Shown piece by piece: positions 1-6,565 of a DNA stretch of 10,332 nt. Made by a program: the position numbers and the translations under genes. The stretch's first letter is position 1; each line of letters starts with the position of its first letter. The DNA comes from Bacillota bacterium (GTDB lineage: Bacteria > Bacillota > Bacilli > ZCTH02-B2): positions 1-10,332 of the forward strand of contig PKQY01000055.1 in assembly GCA_017577895.1 (NCBI GenBank), read 5' to 3'. The notes under the pieces are model-generated. The model did no database searches. It had not been told where the DNA came from and saw only the letters and a list, made by a program, of their open reading frames with translations.

Positions 1-31
1 AGAAAAAAGAAAGGGGCTTGACATCAGCCCC
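1..31 (-). terminator. Intrinsic terminator of hbs
   Basis: Read on the minus strand, a 6-bp stem AGCCCC/GGGGCT (arms at 26-31 and 13-18, 7-base loop) is followed by a T-rich run, TTTCTTTTTTCT, that reaches the window edge. It begins about 23 bases after the hbs stop codon. This is the usual layout of a Rho-independent terminator and suggests that the hbs transcript ends here. Confidence 0.8.
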
Positions 32-53
32 GTCGTTATGTATTCCTTTATGG

Positions 54-326
54 TTATTTCACTTCTTCCTTCAGCGCCTTTCCTGGTTTGAAAGCCGGTA
101 CACGGCTGGCCGCAATGTTGATCTCTTCTCCGGTTTGCGGGTTGCGTCCCTTGCGGGCCGACCGTTCCCGAACCTCAAAGTTTCCAAAACCGATCAATTG
201 CACTTTTTCTCCTCTTTTCAGCGCTGCGGTAATGGCGTCAAACACGGCATCGACCGCTTTTGCTGCATCTTTCTTCGAAAGGCTGGTCATTTCGGCCACT
301 TGGGCGATCAACTCGGTCTTGTTCAC
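54..326 (-). CDS. hbs: DNA-binding protein HU
   Basis: This gene encodes a 90-residue histone-like HU protein, a homodimeric nucleoid protein that bends and compacts DNA without strong sequence preference. The N-terminal helices (NKTELIAQVAEM...) are followed by the HU/IHF signature GFGNFEVRERSARKGRNP and the DNA-embracing beta arm RNPQTGEEI, then the conserved end PAFKPGKALKE. Length equals the family norm of about 90. The start chosen is GTG at 326, which gives MNKTEL as in Bacillus HU. A GTG three codons upstream (335) is open but lies inside the Shine-Dalgarno sequence AGGAGGTG and is rejected. The gene is monocistronic, with spoIVA upstream ending in its own terminator. Identification is essentially certain. 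Confidence 0.97.
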   Translation of the reverse strand: MNKTELIAQVAEMTSLSKKDAAKAVDAVFDAITAALKRGEKVQLIGFGNFEVRERSARKGRNPQTGEEINIAASRVPAFKPGKALKEEVK

Positions 327-332
327 CTTTTT

Positions 333-340
333 CACCTCCT
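333..340 (-). promoter_or_regulatory. Ribosome binding site that fixes the hbs start
   Basis: The minus strand reads AGGAGGTG at 340-333, a near-perfect match to the anti-Shine-Dalgarno sequence, six bases before GTG at 326. The GTG inside this element is an in-frame potential start but would bury the ribosome site in the gene, so 326 is preferred. The site also overlaps the stop codon (334-332) of a possible 23-codon upstream frame. Confidence 0.85.
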
Positions 341-419
341 TGCTCGGATGAACCAGGCTTTATTATTGGTCTTGCCGCATTTTTTACAAAGCATACCTTT
401 CATTGGAAAAGTCGATCCT

Positions 420-448
420 ATCTTAATACACGATATGGCTGATTTCAA
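420..448 (-). promoter_or_regulatory. Candidate sigma-A promoter of hbs
   Basis: On the minus strand TTGAAA (448-443, five of six matches to the -35 consensus) is separated by 17 bases from TAAGAT (425-420, four of six matches to the -10 consensus). Transcription would begin near 413, giving a leader of roughly 87 bases. The element sits between the spoIVA terminator and hbs, where a promoter is needed. A second, weaker candidate (TTGTAA near 389 with TAATAA further on) lies closer to the gene. Confidence 0.45.
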
Positions 449-458
449 GACAAAACGC

Positions 459-483
459 AAAAAAAGCACTCAAAAAGAGTGCT
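459..483 (-). terminator. Intrinsic terminator of spoIVA
   Basis: The minus strand carries a perfect 7-bp stem AGCACTC/GAGTGCT (483-477 with 471-465), a loop of five T and a following run of T. It starts about 20 bases after the spoIVA stop codon. It separates the sporulation gene from constitutively needed hbs. Confidence 0.88.
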
Positions 484-502
484 CCTCGCTGCGTTTTGGC
501 CG

Positions 503-1981
503 TTACAGGATGATGGCGATCATGCCGCCGGAACCTTCGTTGACAATTTTTTGCAACGTTTCTTGAAATTTGTACCGGGCATACTCCGGCATCATGGTCA
601 ACTTCGCTTGAATCCCCTCTTGAACAATGGAGTGGAGGGAACGTCCGAACATGTCGGTCTCCCATACTTTTCCCGGGTTTTCTTCGATATCTTGCATCAG
701 AAAACGGAGCAGTTCCTCGCTCTGCTTTTCCGTCCCGATGATGGGCGAAAACTCCGATTCCACATCGACGCGGATCATGTGAATGGCCGCAGCTGTGGCC
801 TTCAGTTGCACGCCGAAACGGGAGCCGTGCCGGATGAGTTTCGGTTCTTCCAAACGCATGTCTTCCAACGTCGGTGGGACAATGCCATATCCGGTGGTGC
901 GTACCATGGCCAATCCGTCTTTGATGCGGTCATATTCCCGTTTGGCTACCGCAAACTCTTGCATCAATTGCAACAAATGATCTTTTCCTTGAATTTCGAC
1001 GCCGACGATCTCCGTCAACACTTGATCGTACAGCTCGTCGGGCGCATATAGATCAATGTCGGCAACTCCTTGACCCATGTTGATATCCGACAGCACCGCT
1101 TTGGCGATGAAAGGATAGTCGTAAAACTTCTGGACCACCCGGTCCACGTCCCGCAGCCGCTGGATGTCTTCGATGGTTTCTCGGATGGCCGATTCATAAT
1201 TGGTCCGCAACCAGTGATCTTCCTGCAACACCATGACCCAACTGGGCAAATTGACGTTCACTTCGTTGACCGGGAATTCATACAGCACTTCCCGGAACAC
1301 ATCGAGGATGTCTTGTTCCGACAAGGTGGCGACGCTCAACGCCAGCACCGGCACATCGTATTTCGCCACCAACTCATCTCTTAACGCCTGCGTCTCGGGC
1401 TTGTGAGGATGGGCCGAATTGAGGATGACGATAAACGGTTTTCCTACTTCTTTCAGTTCTGCGACGATTTTTTCTTCTGCTTCGACGTAATCTTCCCGCG
1501 GAATTTCGGTAATGGAGCCGTCGGTCGTCATGACGATGCCCAACGTCGAATGTTCTTGAATGACTTTGCGGGTGCCGATTTCCGCCGCTTCTTGAAACGG
1601 AATCGACTCTTCAAACCACGGCGTCTGGATCATCCGCGGACCGTTTTCGTCTTCGTATCCTTTGGCCCCCTTGACGGCGTAGCCGACACAGTCGACCAAG
1701 CGAACGTTGACCGACAAATTGTCGTCGAGGAAAATTTCCACGGCCTGGTTCGGCACAAATTTTGGCTCCGTGGTCATAATCGTCCGTCCAGCAGCGCTTT
1801 GCGGCAACTCGTCGATGGCCCGGTTCCGTTCCGCCTCATTTTCAATATTGGGAATGACCAATTGTTCCATAAACCGTTTGATAAACGTCGATTTACCGGT
1901 GCGCACCGCACCAACCACGCCGAGGTAGACGTCGCCGTTGGTCCGTTCGGCAATATCTTTAAACAGGGCCAGTTTTTCCAC
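503..1981 (-). CDS. spoIVA: Stage IV sporulation protein A (spore coat morphogenetic ATPase)
   Basis: SpoIVA is made in the mother cell, binds the outer forespore membrane through SpoVM, hydrolyses ATP and polymerises irreversibly into the basement layer of the spore coat. The 492-residue product equals the B. subtilis length. The Walker A motif GAVRTGKS is at residues 24-31 with the lysine at 30. The sensor threonines TT are at 70-71 and the Walker B aspartate in LVDCVGY is residue 97; all match the positions known for B. subtilis. The C-terminus GGMIAIIL is the conserved region implicated in SpoVM contact, including Gly486. Start is GTG at 1981, six bases after AAGGAGGG. A sigma-E-like promoter lies upstream and the gene has its own terminator, so it is probably monocistronic. 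No catalytic residue is missing. Confidence 0.98.
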   Translation of the reverse strand: MEKLALFKDIAERTNGDVYLGVVGAVRTGKSTFIKRFMEQLVIPNIENEAERNRAIDELPQSAAGRTIMTTEPKFVPNQAVEIFLDDNLSVNVRLVDCVGYAVKGAKGYEDENGPRMIQTPWFEESIPFQEAAEIGTRKVIQEHSTLGIVMTTDGSITEIPREDYVEAEEKIVAELKEVGKPFIVILNSAHPHKPETQALRDELVAKYDVPVLALSVATLSEQDILDVFREVLYEFPVNEVNVNLPSWVMVLQEDHWLRTNYESAIRETIEDIQRLRDVDRVVQKFYDYPFIAKAVLSDINMGQGVADIDLYAPDELYDQVLTEIVGVEIQGKDHLLQLMQEFAVAKREYDRIKDGLAMVRTTGYGIVPPTLEDMRLEEPKLIRHGSRFGVQLKATAAAIHMIRVDVESEFSPIIGTEKQSEELLRFLMQDIEENPGKVWETDMFGRSLHSIVQEGIQAKLTMMPEYARYKFQETLQKIVNEGSGGMIAIIL

Positions 1982-2042
1982 GGGATTCCCTCCTTGCGGA
2001 ATGAAAAAAGTGTCGGTTCATTTCGTACAGTTGGACGGTATA

Positions 2043-2070
2043 AATATATGACATTGTTTTTGAACTATGT
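2043..2070 (-). promoter_or_regulatory. Candidate sigma-E promoter of spoIVA
   Basis: The minus strand has ACATAGT at 2070-2064 and CATATATT at 2050-2043, separated by 13 bases. The second element matches six of eight positions of the sigma-E -10 consensus CATACAMT. The first resembles the KMATATT -35 element at five of seven positions. The spacer is one base shorter than usual. B. subtilis spoIVA is known to be sigma-E controlled, which supports the reading. Transcription would start near 2036, about 55 bases before the GTG. Confidence 0.45.
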
Positions 2071-2072
2071 CT

Positions 2073-2112
2073 AAAAAAACAAAAAGGCCCTTGCCAACCT
2101 GTGACAAGGACC
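2073..2112 (-). terminator. Intrinsic terminator of the yphE-yphF unit
   Basis: On the minus strand GGTCCTTG (2112-2105) pairs with CAAGGGCC (2093-2086) over eight pairs including one G-T wobble. The loop has 11 bases, and TTTTTGTTTTTTT follows. It begins about 20 bases after the lipoprotein stop codon and ends just before the candidate spoIVA promoter. Confidence 0.85.
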
Positions 2113-2132
2113 CATCCTGACCCCTATTAAGA

Positions 2133-2897
2133 CTATTGGTTCGACTGCGCCTGTGACCCCTTCTGTTCGGCACTCGACGTGCGGTTTTCCAACTGCGGCA
2201 CCGGTTCGTCGTCCACTAGCCGGTACGGAAACGATTTGACGGGCACAAACAGTGACTGCTCCACCAGCAATTCCCTCAAATCCCGTTCTTGCCACGCTTC
2301 CGGCGAAGCCCGTTGCAAAAACAAGGCGATGTCGAGGGCGTAATCGACGCCGACATAACCGACCTGGTCCATGATGAGCGGCAAATGTTGCCCGGTAAAC
2401 GGGCTTTGAATCAAAATTTCTTTCATCCCCAACAATTTGAAGTCGACATTGAAAAACTGTGGAAAGTAACGCACTTCGGTGGCCGGCAGCCGATGATGCT
2501 TGAGCCAGTACAAATTGGCGGCCTGTTGAATGTCAGCCACGATTTGCGCCGTCTCAATGTCCAACAGGCGAACTTTCGGTTCGGTTTCCGGATCGACGAG
2601 GACGTATTGGTATTTGCCCCCCGCCTCAAACGCATCCCCCGGGATGTACGGCAAATACTTGGGGACGAGCTTTTGAAAGTCCAACGGATATTTTTCGTAC
2701 AGGGGGGTTTGAGCGTCTTTCGTCTGGATGGGAAACACGCCGGTATCCTCGTGATAAGCTTCCACCGCTTCTTGCACCCACTCGACGCGTTCGGCCACCG
2801 GCATCTGATTTTCCACCCGCATTTCTCGCGGATACAAACAACCGGACAACACAAAAAGCCCAATGATGCACAGTCCGAGCCAGACTGTTTTTTTCAT
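2133..2897 (-). CDS. yphF: Putative lipoprotein, YphF-like, with a duplicated pilin-like domain
   Basis: The product has 254 residues. It opens with a type II signal peptide: MKK, a hydrophobic core, then the lipobox LSGC with the acylated cysteine at residue 20. It should therefore be anchored to the outer face of the cytoplasmic membrane. The mature part holds two similar segments, about residues 41-114 and 122-190. Each has a helix ending in a Tyr-x5-6-Pro pattern, a DF-x-K/L core, a PxDAF or SPFTG turn, a YxxVD strand and a final LDI. The last 60 residues are polar, rich in Gln and Ser. Position between yphE and spoIVA matches B. subtilis yphF, which is the basis for the symbol; I know of no experimentally defined role. 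Start is ATG 2897 with GGAGG five bases upstream. The frame is open to 3008, but that extension would displace the signal peptide. Confidence 0.75.
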   Translation of the reverse strand: MKKTVWLGLCIIGLFVLSGCLYPREMRVENQMPVAERVEWVQEAVEAYHEDTGVFPIQTKDAQTPLYEKYPLDFQKLVPKYLPYIPGDAFEAGGKYQYVLVDPETEPKVRLLDIETAQIVADIQQAANLYWLKHHRLPATEVRYFPQFFNVDFKLLGMKEILIQSPFTGQHLPLIMDQVGYVGVDYALDIALFLQRASPEAWQERDLRELLVEQSLFVPVKSFPYRLVDDEPVPQLENRTSSAEQKGSQAQSNQ

Positions 2898-2926
2898 CCC
2901 AACCTCCGTCTCCTCATGCAGCTGGA

Positions 2927-3097
2927 CTATAACAAGGCGATGAGTGCAAAGAAAAAGATGGGCGGCAGGAGCAAAAAGGCACATATGGAGAGCAACGTGC
3001 GCACCCATCCTTTTTCGCGGCGGCGCGCCGTCAAGATGAGATAGTTGGCCACAAACATGAGCGCGATGGACAACAGGGCAAAAAACATGGACGTCAT
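2927..3097 (-). CDS. yphE: Small membrane protein, YphE-like (DUF2768 family)
   Basis: This is a 56-residue, very hydrophobic protein with two predicted membrane helices (about residues 4-24 and 33-55) joined by a short positively charged stretch, TARRREKGW. Small size, two-helix layout and position just upstream of the yphF-like lipoprotein and spoIVA agree with the DUF2768/YphE family of spore formers. Its function is unknown to me. Start is ATG 3097, about 7 bases after GGGGG and about 28 bases after the predicted transcription start. The frame stays open to 3274, but that would run back through the gpsA terminator and promoter and is rejected. The gap to the next gene is 29 bases, so the two are probably co-transcribed. 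Family assignment rests on size, topology and synteny rather than a strong motif. Confidence 0.7.
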   Translation of the reverse strand: MTSMFFALLSIALMFVANYLILTARRREKGWVRTLLSICAFLLLPPIFFFALIALL

Positions 3098-3131
3098 GAC
3101 CAAGCCCCCATCACATATCATGTCTCGGTCC

Positions 3132-3140
3132 ATTATACCA
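3132..3140 (-). promoter_or_regulatory. Extended -10 promoter for the yphE-yphF unit
   Basis: The minus strand reads TGGTATAAT at 3140-3132, a perfect TATAAT preceded by the TGn extended -10 element. The upstream -35 region is only T-rich (TTTGTT-like) and weak, as is common when an extended -10 is present. It lies between the gpsA terminator and yphE. Transcription would start near 3125. Confidence 0.6.
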
Positions 3141-3152
3141 ATTGCAGCGGCC

Positions 3153-3190
3153 AAAAAACAAAGAAAAATGAGGGATGCGTTTCCCTCATT
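3153..3190 (-). terminator. Intrinsic terminator after gpsA
   Basis: A perfect 9-bp stem AATGAGGGA/TCCCTCATT (3190-3182 with 3175-3167) with a six-base loop is followed on the minus strand by TTTCTTTGTTTTTT. It starts about 47 bases after the gpsA stop codon and closes the long yphA-to-gpsA gene run. Confidence 0.9.
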
Positions 3191-3236
3191 GTGAAAACGT
3201 TTTGACTGTATCCCCGTTTGTGGGTTTCTTTTCTGA

Positions 3237-4274
3237 TCAATGTATGTCGTTTTGACAAAAAGGTGTAGCCCCATTCAACAGCTCGTTTTCATGCTTCCGC
3301 AGGCGGTTCATCAACGATTCCACCGCCTCTTTCGGCGAACGGGACGCAAACAGCACCTCGTACAATTGCTCGGTAATCGGCATCTCGACGCCGTATTTTT
3401 CCGCCAACTGCCGGGCGGCGACGGTCGCCTTGACGCCTTCCGCCACCATCTGCAACTGGTTCTGCACTTCTTGCAGTGAGAGTCCTTGCGCCAACAAGTA
3501 ACCGGTGCGCCAATTGCGGCTGTGGCGGCTGGTGCACGTGACGACCAAGTCGCCGACCCCGGCCAATCCCGCAAACGTCGAGGGAGATGCGCCCATGGCC
3601 ACCCCCAAGCGGGTGATTTCCGCCAGTCCGCGGGTAATGAGGGCAGCCTTGGCATTGTCGCCAAAGGCCAGACCGTCGGACATTCCAGCCGCAATGGCAA
3701 TGACGTTTTTCAGCGCGCCGCTGATCTCAACGCCCAGCGGATCCGAATTGACGTAGACGCGAAAATATCCATTCATGAGCAAGTCCTGGGCCTGCTCCGC
3801 CAAACCGACATCTTCACTGGCGACGACCACCGTCGTCGGCAAGCGGCGAGCCACCTCCTCGGCGTGACTCGGCCCGGACAAGATGCCCACGGCCCTTCCT
3901 TTTCCCAGCACTTCCTTCAGTACGACGGAAATGCGCTGGAGGCTCGGCAGCTCAAACCCTTTGACCGCATGCACGACGAGCGTTTCGGGGCGCAAATACG
4001 GCGCCAAGTCGGTACTGACCGCTCGCACCGCCTGCGACGGGACGACGATAAAAACCGCATGCGCACCTTCTGCAATCGATAAATCGTCGGTGGCCGTAAT
4101 GCCTTCCGGAAGCCGGACGTTCGGCAAGTATTTCTCATTCGTCTGTTGCCGGTTGATTTCCTCGATGCGCTCAAGGTCACGAGCCCACAGAAACACTTGA
4201 TGGCCATTGGTCGCCAACACGCTGGACAACGCGGTGCCCCAGCTGCCAGCACCGATGACCACGACTTTCCCCAT
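3237..4274 (-). CDS. gpsA: Glycerol-3-phosphate dehydrogenase [NAD(P)+]
   Basis: GpsA is a soluble enzyme that reduces dihydroxyacetone phosphate to sn-glycerol-3-phosphate, the backbone for phospholipids. The 345-residue product shows the N-terminal Rossmann motif GAGSWGTAL at residues 8-16. Other conserved stretches are HAVKGFE (102-108), SGPSHAEEV (133-141) and GALKNVIAIAAG (186-197), which carries the catalytic Lys189. The substrate-binding region GVGDLVVTCTSRHSRN is at 239-254. Length is typical. ATG 4274 follows GGGAG with about 8 bases between. The gene starts 15 bases after the end of plsY, which uses its product directly, so the two are almost surely co-transcribed. Confidence 0.98.
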   Translation of the reverse strand: MGKVVVIGAGSWGTALSSVLATNGHQVFLWARDLERIEEINRQQTNEKYLPNVRLPEGITATDDLSIAEGAHAVFIVVPSQAVRAVSTDLAPYLRPETLVVHAVKGFELPSLQRISVVLKEVLGKGRAVGILSGPSHAEEVARRLPTTVVVASEDVGLAEQAQDLLMNGYFRVYVNSDPLGVEISGALKNVIAIAAGMSDGLAFGDNAKAALITRGLAEITRLGVAMGASPSTFAGLAGVGDLVVTCTSRHSRNWRTGYLLAQGLSLQEVQNQLQMVAEGVKATVAARQLAEKYGVEMPITEQLYEVLFASRSPKEAVESLMNRLRKHENELLNGATPFCQNDIH

Positions 4275-4289
4275 ATTACCGACTCCCTT

Positions 4290-4892
4290 TTAGCGAACGC
4301 GTTTTCCGAAACGATTTTCCTCACCTTGCAAGAGGCGGCGGATGTTTTCGCGATGTTTCCAAATCACGAGGCCCGTCAAAGCCAAGGACAGGACAAAGAC
4401 GGCCCACCCGCGGCCAAAGAACAAGAGCAGCCAAGGCATCAATGAAACAAACAACAGGGAACCGACGGATACATAACGGGTGATGGCGATGACGAGCAGC
4501 GTGAGGAGTCCGGCAATCACCGTGGCCCAAAAGGAGATGGCCAGCATGACGCCGATGGTCGTGGCCACCCCTTTCCCGCCTTGAAACCGAAAATAAACGG
4601 GCCAAATGTGCCCGATCACGGCGGCGATGCCCACCAACATGGCGGCCGCATACGCGCCGCCGGTCAATTTCAACGTGACAAACGCCGGTACAAATCCTTT
4701 TAGCCCGTCCAGCAATAACACGACAATTCCGGGCCCGGTTCCCATAAGGCGGGACAAGTTGGTCGCTCCCGCATTGCCGCTGCCGTGTTGCCGGATATCC
4801 ACCCCTAAAAACCATTTTCCCATGAGCAGTCCGAAGCTGATGGAACCGAGCAAATACGCCGCCACCATCATGACCGCGGTGACCATCCACAT
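4290..4892 (-). CDS. plsY: Acyl-phosphate:glycerol-3-phosphate acyltransferase
   Basis: PlsY is an integral membrane enzyme that transfers the acyl chain from acyl-phosphate (made by PlsX) to position 1 of glycerol-3-phosphate, giving lysophosphatidic acid. In the 200-residue form chosen here the family motifs are LGSISFG (15-21), HGSGNAGATN (36-45), DGLKG (62-66), GHIWPVYFRFQGGKGVAT (94-111) and KHRENIRRL (179-187). The remainder consists of several hydrophobic segments. The start is uncertain. ATG 4892 matches the usual N-terminus. An in-frame GTG at 4910 lies 11 bases after a strong GGGAGGAG (4929-4922), and GTG 4934 has no ribosome site. The gene lies between der and gpsA, the latter making its substrate. 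Confidence 0.95.
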   Translation of the reverse strand: MWMVTAVMMVAAYLLGSISFGLLMGKWFLGVDIRQHGSGNAGATNLSRLMGTGPGIVVLLLDGLKGFVPAFVTLKLTGGAYAAAMLVGIAAVIGHIWPVYFRFQGGKGVATTIGVMLAISFWATVIAGLLTLLVIAITRYVSVGSLLFVSLMPWLLLFFGRGWAVFVLSLALTGLVIWKHRENIRRLLQGEENRFGKRVR

Positions 4893-4947
4893 GGCATGAC
4901 CGCCCCCCACAAGACAAATTTCTCCTCCCAACACGGCGATATGACCG

Positions 4948-6261
4948 TTACGCCCGCTCTCGAATCATGAACCGAAGCGGTGTTCCTTCAAACTGAAACG
5001 CCGCACGAAAACGGTTCTCAAAATACCGTTGATACGAAAAATGGAACAATTCCGGGTCGTTGACAAAAAAAACGAACGTGGGCGGCTTGACCGACGCTTG
5101 CGTGACGTAATGAATCCGCAATTTTTTTCCCCGCTTGCTGGGCGGAGGGGTTTGCATCATGGCATCCGCCACCACATCGTTGAGCAAGGCCGTCGGAATG
5201 CGTCGAGCGTGTTGTTCGGCTACGTCATTGACGCGTTTGAGAATCGTGTGCACCCGTTGGCCGGTTTTGGCGGAAATAAAGAGCACCGGCGCATAATCGA
5301 GAAACGGAATCTCGCGGCGAATCTGTTCCGTGAACCGTTGCGCCGTATGCGTATCTTTTTCGATAGCATCCCATTTATTGACAATGACAATGATGGCCCG
5401 TCCCGCTTCATGGGCGTAACCGGCAATGCGTTTGTCTTGATCGACAACGCCGTCTTGCGCATCGAGGACCAACAAACACACATCCGAACGTTCGATGGCG
5501 CGCAAGGCCCGCAACACGCTGTATTTTTCCGTCGTCTCGTAAATTTTCCCCCGTTTCCGCATGCCCGCCGTATCGATCAAGACGTACGACTGTCCATCCG
5601 ACACAAAGGGCGTGTCAATGGCATCCCGCGTCGTTCCGGCAATGGGGCTGACAATGACCCGCTGCTCGCCGAGAATGGCGTTGACCAGGGACGACTTACC
5701 GACATTGGGGCGGCCGATGACCGCGATCCGAATCGTATCGCCGGGATAATCGTCTTCCTCATGCTCGGGCAACAACGACACAATCCGATCCAACAAATCG
5801 CCCAAACCCCGGGAATGCTCCGCCGAGATGGGCAACGGCTCGCCCAGGCCGAGGGCGTAAAATTCGTACCAATCGTTTTTTTGTTTTCCGTGATCCACTT
5901 TGTTGACCGCCACGATCACCGGCTTTTGCGAACGGCGTAACATCATGGCCACTTCGGTATCGGCCGGCGTCAGTCCCGTTTGGCCGTCTAACAAGAACAC
6001 GATGACATCGGCTTCATCCACGGCCAATTCGGCTTGCTGGCGAATTTGTTCCGCCATTTCGTGGCGGGCGTCGAGTTCAATCCCGCCGGTATCAATGAGC
6101 ATAAATTCCTTGCCTTGCCATTCCGCCGAGCGATAAATGCGATCCCGGGTGATCCCCGGTTTGTCTTCGACGATCGCCACCCGTTCACCGACGAGGCGGT
6201 TGAACAATGTGGATTTTCCCACATTGGGACGGCCGACAATGGCTACGGTCGGTTTTGCCAT
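4948..6261 (-). CDS. der: Ribosome biogenesis GTPase Der (EngA)
   Basis: Der is an essential GTPase with two tandem G domains and a C-terminal KH-like domain; it acts in late assembly of the 50S ribosomal subunit. In the 437-residue product (B. subtilis Der has 436) domain 1 has GRPNVGKS at 10-17, DTGG at 57-60 and NKVD at 120-123. Domain 2 has GRPNVGKS at 183-190, DTAG at 230-233, NKWD at 295-298 and SAK at 330-332. The KH-like end contains KLRIHYVTQASVKPPTFVFF (380-399). ATG 6261 follows GGAAAGGAT at normal spacing; the upstream in-frame extension to 6306 has no ribosome site and lacks family similarity. The gap to plsY is 55 bases with the chosen plsY start. All motifs are intact. Confidence 0.98.
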   Translation of the reverse strand: MAKPTVAIVGRPNVGKSTLFNRLVGERVAIVEDKPGITRDRIYRSAEWQGKEFMLIDTGGIELDARHEMAEQIRQQAELAVDEADVIVFLLDGQTGLTPADTEVAMMLRRSQKPVIVAVNKVDHGKQKNDWYEFYALGLGEPLPISAEHSRGLGDLLDRIVSLLPEHEEDDYPGDTIRIAVIGRPNVGKSSLVNAILGEQRVIVSPIAGTTRDAIDTPFVSDGQSYVLIDTAGMRKRGKIYETTEKYSVLRALRAIERSDVCLLVLDAQDGVVDQDKRIAGYAHEAGRAIIVIVNKWDAIEKDTHTAQRFTEQIRREIPFLDYAPVLFISAKTGQRVHTILKRVNDVAEQHARRIPTALLNDVVADAMMQTPPPSKRGKKLRIHYVTQASVKPPTFVFFVNDPELFHFSYQRYFENRFRAAFQFEGTPLRFMIRERA

Positions 6262-6323
6262 GTTGGTCGTATCCTTTCCACAAATGGTCGTCTCTTCCCA
6301 ACACAAGTCAGCAGTACCATCCT

Positions 6324-6343
6324 ACCGCAATTTACCTTGCGGT
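6324..6343 (-). other. Intergenic hairpin without T tract, before der
   Basis: A perfect 7-bp inverted repeat ACCGCAA/TTGCGGT with a six-base loop directly follows the stop codon of the 63-residue YIEGIA partner gene. Neither strand has a T run after it, so it does not look like a standard terminator. It could be an RNA stability or processing element between the envelope genes and der, or a decayed terminator. Confidence 0.4.
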
Positions 6344-6535
6344 TCAAGCGTGTTTGACGACGATGTACAATCCTTCTTGTAGTTCATGAACCATGGCATC
6401 CAAGATGGCTTCCAAATGGGCGCCGATGATGGACACCTCGTCCGGGTCATCGGCGTAAAAGATCGGCACCCCGCCTCCCACCCGCTGACGGTCCGTGGTA
6501 ATGACCGCTAAAATCGTCTTTTCCAAACTGGCCAT
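6344..6535 (-). CDS. Small cytosolic partner (capping complex subunit) of YIEGIA protein
   Basis: A 63-residue soluble protein without signal peptide or membrane helix. It has an N-terminal strand (ILAVITTDRQ), a glycine-rich turn with VPIFYADDPDE, an amphipathic helix (IGAHLEAILDAMVHEL) and a final strand (GLYIVVKH). It matches the small protein family that I recall being named in public annotation as the capping complex subunit for YIEGIA; the name reflects a predicted partnership and I know of no defined biochemical role. ATG 6535 has GGAAGGGG six bases upstream. It sits 30 bases after the YIEGIA gene, which supports translation as a pair. A hairpin follows its stop codon and der begins about 80 bases later. 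Confidence 0.8.
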   Translation of the reverse strand: MASLEKTILAVITTDRQRVGGGVPIFYADDPDEVSIIGAHLEAILDAMVHELQEGLYIVVKHA

Positions 6536-6565
6536 CGTGAACCCCTTCCTACTGAAACCTGGACC

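Noticed and set aside
479..2074. Long plus-strand open frames opposite spoIVA (479-1051, 1070-1384, 1403-2074)
   Set aside because: They mirror the codon pattern of spoIVA, whose translation matches its family from end to end. No ribosome sites or recognisable domains were seen.
2898..3008. N-terminal extension of the yphF-like lipoprotein
   Set aside because: It overlaps yphE, and the internal ATG 2897 has a good ribosome site and begins a clear lipoprotein signal peptide that must be N-terminal.
3098..3274. N-terminal extension of the yphE-like gene to 3274
   Set aside because: The extra 59 codons run through the gpsA terminator hairpin and the TATAAT promoter and overlap the end of gpsA, whereas ATG 3097 has a ribosome site and gives a normal two-helix protein.
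5029..5940. A 303-codon plus-strand frame opposite der
   Set aside because: Der is intact with every GTPase motif on the other strand; the antisense translation is rich in Arg, Asp and His with no domain.
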